Assembly (NCBI RefSeq): GCF_001613325.1
Contig: NZ_BDCD01000002.1
Span: forward strand, 496,001-560,000
Length of the DNA: 64,000 nucleotides
Direction: 5' to 3'
Origin: Nocardia yamanashiensis NBRC 100130
Lineage (GTDB): Bacteria > Actinomycetota > Actinomycetes > Mycobacteriales > Mycobacteriaceae
A model generated the notes under the pieces. It was not told the origin of the DNA, ran no database searches, and was given only the letters and a program-made list of their open reading frames with translations. Position 1 is the stretch's first letter; every line of letters starts with the position of its first letter. The position numbers and the translations under genes were made by a program. This document shows positions 32,769 to 41,434 of the stretch, piece after piece.

Positions 32769-33770
32769 TCAGGATGCCGACCGGTCGGACCTGCGAGGGC
32801 GGAAATCAGCGGCCGACCGGTAGGAACCCGGACCCGTCTCGGGTCCCGCGAAACCCTGATGCGGCTGCCCGTACCCGGGCCGGTTCTCAGCCGCTCCCAG
32901 GTTGTTCTGGGCCGGACCGCCGTAGCCGCCCGGCACCACCGCGCCCGGCTGCCCCATCCGATTCGCCTGGGCCGCAGCCTGATCCGCCTGGAAAGCCCAG
33001 GCCTCGCGCTGCGCGGGCTCGGGACGGGTCGGTTCGGCCACCATGCTGGCCTCGTCCACCTCGGTCAGGCCGACGTGAATGAGCAGCACCATGGTCACCA
33101 TGCTGACCGAGATCATCAGCGGCGCCAGCAGTTCCATCGCCCCGGCGCCGGCGGGCACCGTGCCGCTGTGGCTGGAATGGTGGGCGCTCATCGAGGCCAT
33201 GCCGGTGTAATGCATGCCGCACACCGCCACACCCATGATCAATGCGGCGCCGATGGTGGCGAATATCCCATTGATGTGCAAGGTGAACCACAGCGCCACG
33301 GTCGAGGCCACCACGGCGATCACCATCGACAGCGTCACCAGCCAGAAGTCGTAACTGATCATGGCGTCGGATTTCATGGCGTACATGCCCGAGTAGTGCA
33401 TGGCGCCCACGCCGAGCCCGGTGATCGTGCCGCCGACCGGCAGCGACCAGACGCCCCAGTGCCCGCGCGTCACGATGGACAGGCCCACCCAGACCACCAC
33501 CATCGCGATCGCCGCGCTGAGCAGGGTGATCGGCACGTTGTAGCGGATGGCCGCGCCGTGGATCGAGAAGCCCAGCATGGCAATGAAATGCATGACCCAG
33601 ATACCGGTGCCGCCGATGGCGACGGCCGCCGCGATGAGCCAGCCCTTGCGCCCGTCCCCCGAGCGGGCGCGTGCGGTGCAACGCAGACCGAGCAACGATC
33701 CGGTCACCGACATGATGTAGGCCACGACCGGGGTGACCCAGCCATAGCTGAAGTGGTGAATTTCCAGCAC
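32769..33770 (-). CDS. MHYT-domain integral membrane sensor protein
   Basis: A 333-residue protein with seven predicted helices and three MHYT-type motifs: WVMHFIAMLGFSIHG, GAMHYSGMYAMKSD and CGMHYTGMASMSAHH. The Met/His residues are thought to bind copper and sense a diatomic gas. Unlike many MHYT proteins there is no GGDEF, EAL or kinase domain; the C-terminal 100 residues are a hydrophilic, Gly/Pro/Gln-rich tail. Start GTG 33770 follows GGAG. The gap to the antiporter gene downstream is 72 bases. Confidence 0.9.
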   Translation of the reverse strand: MLEIHHFSYGWVTPVVAYIMSVTGSLLGLRCTARARSGDGRKGWLIAAAVAIGGTGIWVMHFIAMLGFSIHGAAIRYNVPITLLSAAIAMVVVWVGLSIVTRGHWGVWSLPVGGTITGLGVGAMHYSGMYAMKSDAMISYDFWLVTLSMVIAVVASTVALWFTLHINGIFATIGAALIMGVAVCGMHYTGMASMSAHHSSHSGTVPAGAGAMELLAPLMISVSMVTMVLLIHVGLTEVDEASMVAEPTRPEPAQREAWAFQADQAAAQANRMGQPGAVVPGGYGGPAQNNLGAAENRPGYGQPHQGFAGPETGPGSYRSAADFRPRRSDRSAS

Positions 33771-34079
33771 TCGAACTCCATTGCCAGAACGGGGGTTTCG
33801 CAATTCGCATGCCGCGAAACGCAATACGCGGAAGCGACGAGCGCACACTACCGGGCGGTTGACCGGATGGGAAATTGAAAGGGAAGGTTTCCGGTATATT
33901 TCTTCCGGCTGGTTTTATTGGACGTCCTACTAGTTGGAGATCGCCCGGTCGTCATGTCTCCGAAGGGTTTTCGCATCAGGCTAATGCGGAATATGTGCGG
34001 GCGCTCGGCACGGCGTCAATAGAACAGAACGGTTTGTACAGACAATGGGGAATCAGCTGCCGACGCCGGAGGTCCGTGG
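33771..34079. other. Divergent gene-free stretch before the MscS-like gene
   Basis: About 310 bases between divergent MHYT and MscS genes, with lower GC than the flanks (for example TATATTTCTTCC). It should hold both promoters. The inverted element TTGTACAGACAA (34034-34045) is the only structure noted. No ORF is acceptable here. Confidence 0.6.
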
Positions 34080-34703
34080 ATGCTCGCCCGTGTGTTGCCC
34101 GCCGTGACGATCATCGCTCTGCTGCTGGCTCGCGCATATGTGAGCGTGCGGGCCGACGCGGTACCCGGCGGGCAGCTCGTCGCGGCGCTGCTCGATGTCG
34201 CCTGCGTGCTCGCCTTCGGCTGGCTCGCGACCGTGCTCGTCGGCGCGGCCATGCGGGCGCTCGGCGAGCGGCTGGCCCGCCGCACCGGCGATCCGCAGCG
34301 GCTGCGGCGAATCCGCACCCAGCTCAGCGTGTTCCGGACCGTCGCCACCGCGGTGGTGTGGCTGATCGCGGGCATCGTGGTCATGCTGCTGTTCCCCGCC
34401 ACCCGGGCCATCGCCACCACGCTGTCCGCGTCGGCCGGGCTGCTCACCCTGGTGGCCGGGATCGCGGCGCAGGGGACGCTGGGGAGTCTGTTCGCGGGGA
34501 TTCAGATCGCGTTCGGCGATGTGGTGCGGATCGGCGACACGGTGGTGATCGACGAACAGCGCGGGGTGATCGAGGAGATCGCGCTCACCTACGTGGTGGT
34601 GCGGCTCGCCGACGACCGGCACCTGGTGGTGCCCGTAACCTTCTTCACCACCAAGTCTTTCGAGAACTGGTCGCGCAAGACCGCCGTGACCCCGCCCTCC
34701 TGA
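34080..34703 (+). CDS. Small mechanosensitive ion channel (MscS family)
   Basis: A 207-residue protein. Two or three N-terminal helices lead to the pore-lining segment (TTLSASAGLLTLVAGIAAQG, then TLGSLFAGIQIAFGD) and the beta domain (VRIGDTVVIDEQRGVIEEIA, VVVRLADDRHLVVP). It ends 25 residues later at WSRKTAVTPPS, so the C-terminal alpha/beta vestibule of full MscS is missing. GGAGGT stands six bases before ATG 34080. Such short forms may still gate under hypo-osmotic shock. Confidence 0.88.
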   Translation: MLARVLPAVTIIALLLARAYVSVRADAVPGGQLVAALLDVACVLAFGWLATVLVGAAMRALGERLARRTGDPQRLRRIRTQLSVFRTVATAVVWLIAGIVVMLLFPATRAIATTLSASAGLLTLVAGIAAQGTLGSLFAGIQIAFGDVVRIGDTVVIDEQRGVIEEIALTYVVVRLADDRHLVVPVTFFTTKSFENWSRKTAVTPPS

Positions 34704-34772
34704 CGGTCGGCTGCGCTAGATTTCCCCAGGGCGGCCGCACGATTCGGGATGCGCGGCCCGGGGAGGACGATC

Positions 34773-36266
34773 GTGGGATTGCAGCCGGGGACGGTGTTCG
34801 CCGGATTCTCCATCGAGCGACTGCTCGGTGCGGGCGGGATGGGGACGGTGTATCTGGCCGCGCATCCGCGCTTGCGGCGGCGGGTGGCGCTGAAGGTGCT
34901 CGGCGATACCTTCGTCACCGACACCAAGATCCGCACCGCGTTCGATCGGGAGGCGACCCTCGCCGCGGGGCTCGATCATCCCAATATCGTTCCGGTGTAC
35001 GACCGCAGCGCGGTCGACGACGCCGTGCTGTGGCTGGCGATGCGGTACATCGACGGGGGTGATGCCGCGGCGCTGCTGCGCGAGCACGAGCAGGGGCTGG
35101 AGCCGGCGCGGGCGGTGCGATTGGTGGCCGATGCGGCGCATGCGCTCGACTACGCGCACGCGCAAGGGGTGCTGCACCGGGATGTGAAACCGGCGAACCT
35201 GCTCATCGACAACGATCACCGCGAGGGGGAGCGGGCGGTGCTCACCGACTTCGGGATCGCGCGCACGCTCGACGATACGGTGACGCTGTCGGGGATCGCC
35301 GCGACGTTCGCGTACGCGGCGCCGGAACGGTTCAGCGATACGCCCGCCGACCATCGGGCGGACATCTATTCGCTGGGCTGCACGCTGTTTCAGCTGCTGA
35401 CCGGGCAGCCGCCGTTTCCGCGCAAGGATCAGGCGGCGGTGATCGGCGCGCATCTGACCGCGCCGCCGCCCGCGCCCCGGACGGTGCGGCCGGAACTGCC
35501 CGCGGCCTTGGATGACGTGATAGCGACAGCGCTGGCGAAGTTACCGGCCGATCGCTACCCGACGTGCACTGCCCTGGCCGCCGCTGCCGCTGCGGCGCTG
35601 CCGCCGGTCGTCGCTCCCGAGCCGCCGGAACCCGAACGGACGGTAGTGGTTTCGCGGGGTGTGATGGCGGAACCGGGGCGGCTGGTGGTGAATTCGCGGA
35701 GTGCCGCGGCGGAACAGGAACGGCCGGTGGTCGTTTCGCCGGGCGGGACGCCGGAATTCGCGCGGCCGGTGGCGGATTCGAGTGGTGTGCTGCCGGAGCC
35801 GACTACCGAGGTGCAGCGTGCGGAATCGGTTGTGCCGGTGGCCTCGCGGGTCGATTTGGGGAAGGTTCCGGCCGAGGTCATCGCGGTGTCGGAAGGTGTG
35901 AAGCCGGTGCGCCGCCGGCGTCTGGCGACGGTGTCGGGACTGGTGTTGGCGGGTGTGAGCGTGGTTGTCGTCGCGGCGTTCGCGTTACGCGAGGATTCCG
36001 GTTCGCCGGCTTCGACGCCGAATCCGCCGTCCGTGAGTGCGACCGTGTCGCAACAACTTACGACCGTCACGTCTGTTCCGCGCACCAGTGAACCGGCGCC
36101 CGCGCCCCCGCCCGCGGAAACCCCGCCCGCTGAAACCGAATCCGCGATCACGGCGGCTCCGCCGGTGGAGCAGGCGGCCCCGCAGTTCACCGTGCAACGC
36201 CAGCCGACCCAGGTCGCCGAGGCTCCGGTGGTTCCGCAGACGCGTTCACACCAGTGGCCGGGCTGA
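34773..36266 (+). CDS. Transmembrane Ser/Thr protein kinase (PknB class)
   Basis: About 497 residues. The kinase domain (about residues 8-270) has the P loop GAGGMGTVYLAA, the VALKVL lysine, HRDVKPANLL catalytic loop, DFGIA, and YAAPERF. A linker of about 100 residues and one transmembrane helix (ATVSGLVLAGVSVVVVAAFA) follow. The external part is a short Thr/Pro/Ala-rich tail without PASTA or other sensor domains. Start GTG 34773 (VGLQPGTVF) follows GGGGAGGA; GTG/ATG at 34749 is an alternative. The MscS gene lies 70 bases upstream in the same direction. Confidence 0.93.
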   Translation: MGLQPGTVFAGFSIERLLGAGGMGTVYLAAHPRLRRRVALKVLGDTFVTDTKIRTAFDREATLAAGLDHPNIVPVYDRSAVDDAVLWLAMRYIDGGDAAALLREHEQGLEPARAVRLVADAAHALDYAHAQGVLHRDVKPANLLIDNDHREGERAVLTDFGIARTLDDTVTLSGIAATFAYAAPERFSDTPADHRADIYSLGCTLFQLLTGQPPFPRKDQAAVIGAHLTAPPPAPRTVRPELPAALDDVIATALAKLPADRYPTCTALAAAAAAALPPVVAPEPPEPERTVVVSRGVMAEPGRLVVNSRSAAAEQERPVVVSPGGTPEFARPVADSSGVLPEPTTEVQRAESVVPVASRVDLGKVPAEVIAVSEGVKPVRRRRLATVSGLVLAGVSVVVVAAFALREDSGSPASTPNPPSVSATVSQQLTTVTSVPRTSEPAPAPPPAETPPAETESAITAAPPVEQAAPQFTVQRQPTQVAEAPVVPQTRSHQWPG

Positions 36267-36325
36267 CCCGGGTCGGTTTTCGATCGGAGGATGCCGGGAC
36301 CGATCCGGCCCCGGCACTTGGTGTT

Positions 36326-36949
36326 TCAGGCATCCGCTTCCCACACGTACCCGTCCGGATCCACGAACGATCCCGTATTGCCGTTGACCACGATGCCGTG
36401 CGAACCGGAGCCCTCCGGGGACACACCGGCATCCTTGGCCGCGGCCTTGCGCGGATACATGGCCAGCTTGATCGGCGAATCCGGCAGCTCGAACTCGGCG
36501 TACTTGCCGCCGAAGCTCTTCGACACGGTCAGGCCCTGGTCGACGTAGAACTGCTTGCTGGCCTTCACATCGTCGACGCCGAGCAGTAGCACGACACTGT
36601 CGACGTTCCGGGAGGACGGTCCGCTGTCCTTCTTCTGCGACGTGGTGACCTTCCAGATGGTGCCGTCCGGGCCCTGAATGACGGCGCCGTAGCCCCAGAA
36701 GTTCTTCTTGCCCGGCTTCAGCACGCTGAACCCGTTCTGGAGGGCGGAGCCGACGAGGTTCTCGACGGTGCCCGGCTGATCGACGACCAGCGACATCATG
36801 AAGCCGCGGAACCCGTCCGACGGGGCCTGCGCGGGGCGGAAGTTCAGTGTGCCGCCGAGGCCGAAAGCGGCTTCGTAGGCGGCGGTGACGGCGGCCGGAT
36901 CGGCGGCGTCGAGGCTGACGGTGAGGGCGGGAGCGGTGGAGTTCGTCAT
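36326..36949 (-). CDS. VOC-family (glyoxalase-like) protein, duplicated domain
   Basis: A 207-residue protein with two betaalphabetabetabeta modules: residues about 8-105 (LTVSLDAADPAAVTAAYEAA ... DGTIWKVTT) and 115-207 (VVLLLGVDDVKASKQFYVDQ ... DPDGYVWEADA). It resembles the VOC proteins annotated as glyoxalase or bleomycin-resistance-like, but the metal-binding His/Glu positions are not clearly conserved, so enzymatic activity is uncertain. Start ATG 36949. It is convergent with the kinase gene and divergent from DUF4126. Confidence 0.87.
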   Translation of the reverse strand: MTNSTAPALTVSLDAADPAAVTAAYEAAFGLGGTLNFRPAQAPSDGFRGFMMSLVVDQPGTVENLVGSALQNGFSVLKPGKKNFWGYGAVIQGPDGTIWKVTTSQKKDSGPSSRNVDSVVLLLGVDDVKASKQFYVDQGLTVSKSFGGKYAEFELPDSPIKLAMYPRKAAAKDAGVSPEGSGSHGIVVNGNTGSFVDPDGYVWEADA

Positions 36950-37069
36950 AGGTAAAACCCTAGATTCGCCCTGGTCCAGCGACATCCGTGCCGACCACGG
37001 AGCCCGCCACGTAATCTCCACGGGCTTCGGCTACGCACGCCACCGGCTCCTGCCCTCACACTGGTTCCT

Positions 37070-37681
37070 ATGGAGATCACATCGGCCGTCGGCGCGATCC
37101 TCGGCGCCTTCGGACTCTCGGGCGCCGCCGGCCTCAACGCCTGGCTACCCCTGCTGGTGGTGGGCTTCGCCGATCGCCTCGGCTGGATCGATCTGGGCAG
37201 CTCCTACGGCTGGCTGTCCTCGACCCCGGCGCTGATCGGCATCGCGGTCCTGTTCGTCCTCGACCTGATCGGCGACAAGATCCCCGCCCTGGATTCGGTG
37301 CTGCACAGCATCGGCACCGTCATCGCCCCGGTGTCCGGCGCCATCCTCTTCACCGCCGAAACCAGCATCTCCTCCCACCTCCCACCCGCCGTGGCCGCCA
37401 TCCTCGGCGCCGTCACCGCCGGCAGCGTCCACGCCGGCCGCACCGTAGCCCGCCCCTTCGTCACCGGAACCACCGCCGGCGTAGGCAATCCCGTAGTCTC
37501 CACCGCCGAAGACGGCACCTCCCTGGCCCTCACCATCCTGGCCCTAGCGGTACCCGTCGTGGCCTTCATCGCGGTACTGATCCTGCTGATCGTGCTGGGC
37601 TGGCTGGGATTCCGCGCCGCCCGCTGGCTCCGCACCAGGCGGCGCGCCAAGGAACTCGACCAGCCCCACCCCGGGCGCTAG
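37070..37681 (+). CDS. DUF4126 membrane protein
   Basis: A 203-residue protein with five or six hydrophobic segments. FGLSGAAGLNAWLPLLVVGF, VLDLIGDKIPALDSVLHSIG and ATAVTAGSVHAGRT-like sequence (residues about 105-125) followed by GNPVVSTAEDGTSLALTILA are the conserved DUF4126 blocks. The family is uncharacterised; its repeated small-residue helices suggest a compact bundle. Start ATG 37070. It is convergent with the SMI1-like gene. Confidence 0.87.
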   Translation: MEITSAVGAILGAFGLSGAAGLNAWLPLLVVGFADRLGWIDLGSSYGWLSSTPALIGIAVLFVLDLIGDKIPALDSVLHSIGTVIAPVSGAILFTAETSISSHLPPAVAAILGAVTAGSVHAGRTVARPFVTGTTAGVGNPVVSTAEDGTSLALTILALAVPVVAFIAVLILLIVLGWLGFRAARWLRTRRRAKELDQPHPGR

Positions 37682-37696
37682 CCCCTAGGCCGTCGA

Positions 37697-38479
37697 TCAG
37701 TCGCCGACCGCTGCCAAGAACGAGCCACCCGCCAACCGCCGGTAACTCGCTCTCCCACCGTGGAATTCGCTGAACGACACGAACGTCGGATAGGCGGCCC
37801 CGCGCAAATCGGCCACCACGGCCTCCTCGGGCAGTCCGGCGGCAGCGGCCGCCACCTCGGGGTCGGGGGAGTGGCGCGCATCGAGCACCGGCACCGCCCG
37901 CACCTTCGGCGTGTCCTCCACCTCGAATATCTCCCCGCTCCGGAAGAACCAGTCGGAGAACGCCGATGCGAAGTCGAGTTCCTCGAGTTCGTCGTCATCG
38001 ACCCACTCGGACAGGCCCTCGATGCGTTCACCGCCGGCCACGCGCAGCGCGGACTCGAATCCTGCGGCGAGGCGCAGGAACCAGTCCGTCACGGAGGGGG
38101 CGACCAGGGTGGTCGAGTTGTCTTCCCAATGGAAGAACACCCGGCCCCAGGTGCCGCGCTCGGGATCGATATCGGCGTAATAGATTTCGGCCGCGCTATT
38201 GGTATGCAGCACCCACCAGGCGCCCGGAGCCCCGGCGCGGCAATACCTGGGTTCGGTGTTCTCCGGATGCGTGAAGGTGATCGAGTCGTACTCGTCGAAC
38301 CGGATCTCGCCGATTTCGCTTGCCAGCAGCCGGATTTCGTCTGGAACCGGGACAGGCCAGCTGTCGATGATCGACTCGGAAACGCCCGGGCCCAGTTGCA
38401 CCGCGCCGCTCGACTGCTCGGCTACCGCCCGCAGTCGTGTGATCGCGTGTGCCGCCCGTGCTACCGCACTCTCCTGCAC
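37697..38479 (-). CDS. SMI1/KNR4-like protein
   Basis: A 260-residue protein. PVPVPDEIRLLASEIGEIRF and the following FDEYDSITF are typical of the SUKH/SMI1 fold, in which a hydrophobic core strand is followed by an acidic loop. GRVFFHWEDNSTTLVAPSVT and TDWFLRLAAGFESALRVAGG complete the domain, and an acidic segment WVDDDELEELD follows. SUKH proteins are common as immunity proteins against contact toxins, but also serve as general interaction modules. No toxin gene is adjacent. Start ATG 38479. Confidence 0.75.
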   Translation of the reverse strand: MQESAVARAAHAITRLRAVAEQSSGAVQLGPGVSESIIDSWPVPVPDEIRLLASEIGEIRFDEYDSITFTHPENTEPRYCRAGAPGAWWVLHTNSAAEIYYADIDPERGTWGRVFFHWEDNSTTLVAPSVTDWFLRLAAGFESALRVAGGERIEGLSEWVDDDELEELDFASAFSDWFFRSGEIFEVEDTPKVRAVPVLDARHSPDPEVAAAAAGLPEEAVVADLRGAAYPTFVSFSEFHGGRASYRRLAGGSFLAAVGD

Positions 38480-38531
38480 CGGTCCCTCCCTTTCATCTCG
38501 GTGCGACGCTACCCCGCACCGGGATCTCGGG

Positions 38532-38945
38532 TCAGGCGAGGTGGAGGGCTACCTCGCCGGAGTCGGTTTTCCAGTACTTGCGGTTCAGTTGGGCCTTGCC
38601 GGTGCCGGTGGTGTAGGGCACGAGGATCGGGTAGGTGGTGCTGGGTTTGAGTGTGGCGGTCCAGGTTTCGATGCGGCCCGAGCATTGCAGGGTCGCGCCG
38701 GGCGGGTAGCTGGTGAGTGCGATGGTGCCGCTGCCGCTGGTTTCCATCTGGGCGGAGACGTCGAGGTAGCCGATGCCGGCCTCGCAGCGGTAGGTGCCGG
38801 TGGCCTGCAATCCCTCCGACGTGGAGGTGACCGCGGAGTTCAGGGTGATGAACTCGTCTTCGGGGGCGGCGCTCGCCGGGCTCGAACACAGGGTCGCGAT
38901 CGCGGCTGCCGCGACCGCGACCAGCGCATATCTCGTACCGAACAT
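38532..38945 (-). CDS. Small secreted protein of unknown function
   Basis: A 137-residue exported protein. The signal peptide MFGTRYALVAVAAAAIATLC then SSPASAAPEDE gives a clear Ala-x-Ala cleavage site near residue 27. The mature part has two cysteines (TYRCEAG and TLQCSGR), which could form a disulfide, in a beta-rich Ser/Thr sequence (GTYRCEAGIGYLDVSAQMET, PPGATLQCSGRIETWTATLK). I do not recognise the family. ATG 38972 would put nine extra residues in front of the signal peptide and is less likely. Confidence 0.78.
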   Translation of the reverse strand: MFGTRYALVAVAAAAIATLCSSPASAAPEDEFITLNSAVTSTSEGLQATGTYRCEAGIGYLDVSAQMETSGSGTIALTSYPPGATLQCSGRIETWTATLKPSTTYPILVPYTTGTGKAQLNRKYWKTDSGEVALHLA

Positions 38946-39161
38946 TGCCTGACCTCCTGGGTCATCCGACATCGCGAGCGAAATCGACCTTGATGGTAGT
39001 CAGGCGGTGCGGCCGTCCGGGCCGGTTCCGGCAACCGAGATGGATGACTGGCTGATAGCTGATGACCAGCGTCTTCGATGAAATGTGCACATTCCACATG
39101 TTTGCCGGGTTAGATTCCCGCTACGCCGGACAACCGGCGATGAGAATGTCGGAGGAACACC

Positions 39162-39257
39162 GTGGAATATGTAGGCTCTGTCGCCGGTATCGCGCAGATG
39201 ATCATCGGCACCATCCTGGCCAACACCGGATCGGGTGGGTCCGGCTCGGGCTGGTGA
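39162..39257 (+). CDS. 31-residue hydrophobic peptide with Gly/Ser tail (unrecognised)
   Basis: GTG 39162 is preceded by a perfect GGAGGA site seven bases upstream. The product is VEYVGSVAGIAQMIIGTILA then NTGSGGSGSGW: a 20-residue amphipathic or hydrophobic helix with a flexible Gly/Ser tail. The stop is followed after seven bases by a perfect 13-bp hairpin. Strong ribosome-binding site, short ORF and immediate terminator together argue for a genuine small gene. It could be a membrane or cell-wall peptide comparable in size to corynebacterial PorA/PorH channel peptides, but I see no sequence match. Confidence 0.65.
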   Translation: MEYVGSVAGIAQMIIGTILANTGSGGSGSGW

Positions 39258-39264
39258 AGCCTGC

Positions 39265-39295
39265 GGATTCGGCTCGCTACGGGCGAGCCGAATCC
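39265..39295. terminator. Perfect 13-bp hairpin after the small peptide gene
   Basis: GGATTCGGCTCGC (39265-39277) pairs perfectly with GCGAGCCGAATCC (39283-39295) across a TACGG loop. It lies between the peptide stop and the end of the convergent LemA gene and probably terminates both transcripts. No T-run follows on either strand. Confidence 0.8.
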
Positions 39296-39326
39296 GAAAT
39301 CCCCAGGGCTGCCGGTGTATTGGTTC

Positions 39327-39935
39327 TTACCGATCCGGATGTGCTCTGAACAGCTGATCGACCGACACCGCCGACCGAGCCTCGGGGCTGCTGATCTCGA
39401 AATACTGTTCGGGCGAGACATGGTGCAGCGTAGCCACTATGGCGGCGGGGATCGACTGGATCTTCGTGTTCAACGCTCGGACGTTCGCATTGTAGAGCCG
39501 CCTGGAAGCGGCGATCCGATCCTCGATATCGCTCAGTTCCTGCTGCAATGCGGCATAGTTCTGCACCGTGCGCAGCGCCGGGTATTGCTCCGCGAGAGCT
39601 GACAGTTGGGACAAGGCTGCGGTCAGTGCGTTCTCCGCCGTTGCTACGCCGGTGATTTCGGTGTCGGCCCGGTTCAAGGTGGCGAGAGAACGGGCGTGAT
39701 TGCGCGCATTCGTCACGGCTTCCAGAGTTCCGCGTTCGAATGCGGCGGCTCGCTCGACCGTGGCCACCAGATTCGGCACCAGTTCGTGGCGGCGCTGCAA
39801 TTCGACATCGACCTGGTTCCAGGATTCGGTGATCAGATTCCGCAGCCGCACGAAATCGTTGTACGCGGCGAAATACCACAGCACCGCGATCAGCGCGATG
39901 ACGACGACCGCTATGACGAGGACGGTGGTGCTCAT
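39327..39935 (-). CDS. LemA family protein
   Basis: A 202-residue protein with one N-terminal helix (VLVIAVVVIALIAVLWYFAA) and the LemA helical bundle: YNDFVRLRNLITESWNQVDV, ELQRRHELVPNLVATVERAA, and a C-terminal YFE motif (HVSPEQYFEISSPEARSAVS). LemA proteins are membrane-anchored with the bundle usually outside; function unclear. It overlaps the stop of the upstream membrane-protein gene by four bases (ATGA), so the two are translationally coupled. Confidence 0.92.
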   Translation of the reverse strand: MSTTVLVIAVVVIALIAVLWYFAAYNDFVRLRNLITESWNQVDVELQRRHELVPNLVATVERAAAFERGTLEAVTNARNHARSLATLNRADTEITGVATAENALTAALSQLSALAEQYPALRTVQNYAALQQELSDIEDRIAASRRLYNANVRALNTKIQSIPAAIVATLHHVSPEQYFEISSPEARSAVSVDQLFRAHPDR

Positions 39936-40783
39936 GCGATATTCCTTTCCGGCTGGAAGGCGAGAGTGCTGTCCGGCGTGAGGGTTCCGTAGTCGGTCCA
40001 GACGAATCGCGGGATGCCGTCCGCGACCACCCGCATCGCATCGAAAACTCCGCCGATCTCATGCGGGCGATTCCCCAGCGTCGTAATCCCGACCAGCAGG
40101 TTCCCGACGATCTCGAACTTGGTCAGCATCACCGCGCTGCCGTGCGACTTGGTGAGGTGCACGAGCTGGTCAATCGTGCGCGGCGTCAGCACCGCGTGTG
40201 CGAAAGCCGGTTTCGAGCAATACACCGAGAATCGATCGTTGAAGTCCGCCGATTCGAATTCCACGCGATCACCGGTGGTGCTGTCCAGGGTGATCCCCAT
40301 CGTCAATCGGGGTAGCGCCGCGGGCAGTGTGATGGCGAAGACATTCCGATAGTGCGTACTGACATTGATCCGGTTGTTGTGCAACCAGGTCACATGGAAG
40401 AAGCTCGCCGGATACCCACCGGCTCTGCCTTCCATGCAATCCCGCACCCGGAAACGCCGGGCACGCCCGATATTGAACGGCGGGAAATCCCACACGGGCA
40501 CCGGCCAGTCGCTCGCCCGGCGATACCGGAACCCGTTCGCCGCAGCCCATTCCGCGGTCCACCGCTTGCGGAACGATTTCACGATGAGCCCCGACGGCAG
40601 AAACGCCAGCGCCGGCGTGGCCAGTAGCAACACCCAGGAGAACGGCCGCCCATGATCGTGCCACCACCAATACTGCGCCACCACCAGCGCGATGAAAGTC
40701 GCCGTCGACAACGTATTCAGCAGCACCGGCCGAGCCCAAACAGAACTCGCCACCTCCCATGCCTGCTCATCCGCATCACCCAT
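39932..40783 (-). CDS. Hypothetical membrane protein coupled to LemA (DUF3137-like)
   Basis: A 283-residue protein with two adjacent N-terminal helices (LSTATFIALVVAQYWW; SWVLLLATPALAFLPSGLIV) and a cytoplasmic or extracellular domain containing WTAEWAAANGFRYRRASDWP, ADFNDRFSVYCSKPAFAHAV and LTPRTIDQLVHL. The FNxxFxVxxxD/S-like block recalls DUF3137 proteins, which often accompany LemA. GGGGAGG precedes ATG 40783. The ATGA overlap with lemA suggests the two proteins act together at the membrane. Confidence 0.75.
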   Translation of the reverse strand: MGDADEQAWEVASSVWARPVLLNTLSTATFIALVVAQYWWWHDHGRPFSWVLLLATPALAFLPSGLIVKSFRKRWTAEWAAANGFRYRRASDWPVPVWDFPPFNIGRARRFRVRDCMEGRAGGYPASFFHVTWLHNNRINVSTHYRNVFAITLPAALPRLTMGITLDSTTGDRVEFESADFNDRFSVYCSKPAFAHAVLTPRTIDQLVHLTKSHGSAVMLTKFEIVGNLLVGITTLGNRPHEIGGVFDAMRVVADGIPRFVWTDYGTLTPDSTLAFQPERNIA

Positions 40784-40932
40784 GATTCCCCTCCCCGATA
40801 CCACCCCGACCCCGACAGCCTCGACGATCACGCCGGAAGAATGCAACTCCTTTGCCCGCCCGCGCGACGCGCATGAGCAGGCCGGACCTTCAGATGGACT
40901 GTCCCGCAAACTCTTCCATACAGTGGTACCTC

Positions 40933-41430
40933 GTGAGCGCATATGTTTCCGCATTGATCGCGATCGCCGGAACGTTACTGGGCACCGGAGTCACCTACTT
41001 GTTTCAACGCAGCTCCGCGGACCGAGCCGCGGACCACGCCGTAGCCGAGCGGCTACGCCAGGACCGCCTGAACGCCTACAACACGTTCGCCGACGCCGCC
41101 GTCGAGTACCGCCGCACCGAGATCGACCGCTGGCACCGCATGCAGGACGGCAACCCCGACGCCGAACTGGCGACCCGGGTCGAGTCCTACGCGAAGCGCA
41201 CCGAAGCCCGCAGCGCTCTCCTCCGCGTGCGCCTGCTGACCAATGACGTCCGGCTTCAGGAGCTGGGCGAGAAGATCATGGAGGCCACCCACGCCATCCA
41301 CCGCGCCGGCGACTCGCAAGCCAAGAACGCCTGCGGCGACGAATCGATGGGCTTGATCGACGCATTCGTCAAACACGCAGGCCGCGAAATCCAGTCTCCC
41401 TCACGAACTCTCGCACGAGCCGACCGATAA
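40933..41430 (+). CDS. Hypothetical protein with one membrane anchor and helical domain
   Basis: About 165 residues. One N-terminal helix (YVSALIAIAGTLLGTGVTYL) is followed by a charged helical region: RAADHAVAERLRQDRLNAYN, FADAAVEYRRTEIDRWHRMQ, LLRVRLLTNDVRLQELGEKI. The pattern is common in unnamed actinobacterial proteins annotated as hypothetical. Start GTG 40933 puts the helix at the N terminus; ATG 40894 is also possible, and neither has a good ribosome-binding site. It is divergent from the LemA-partner gene and convergent with the Sel1-like gene. Confidence 0.6.
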   Translation: MSAYVSALIAIAGTLLGTGVTYLFQRSSADRAADHAVAERLRQDRLNAYNTFADAAVEYRRTEIDRWHRMQDGNPDAELATRVESYAKRTEARSALLRVRLLTNDVRLQELGEKIMEATHAIHRAGDSQAKNACGDESMGLIDAFVKHAGREIQSPSRTLARADR

Positions 41431-41434
41431 GGTG

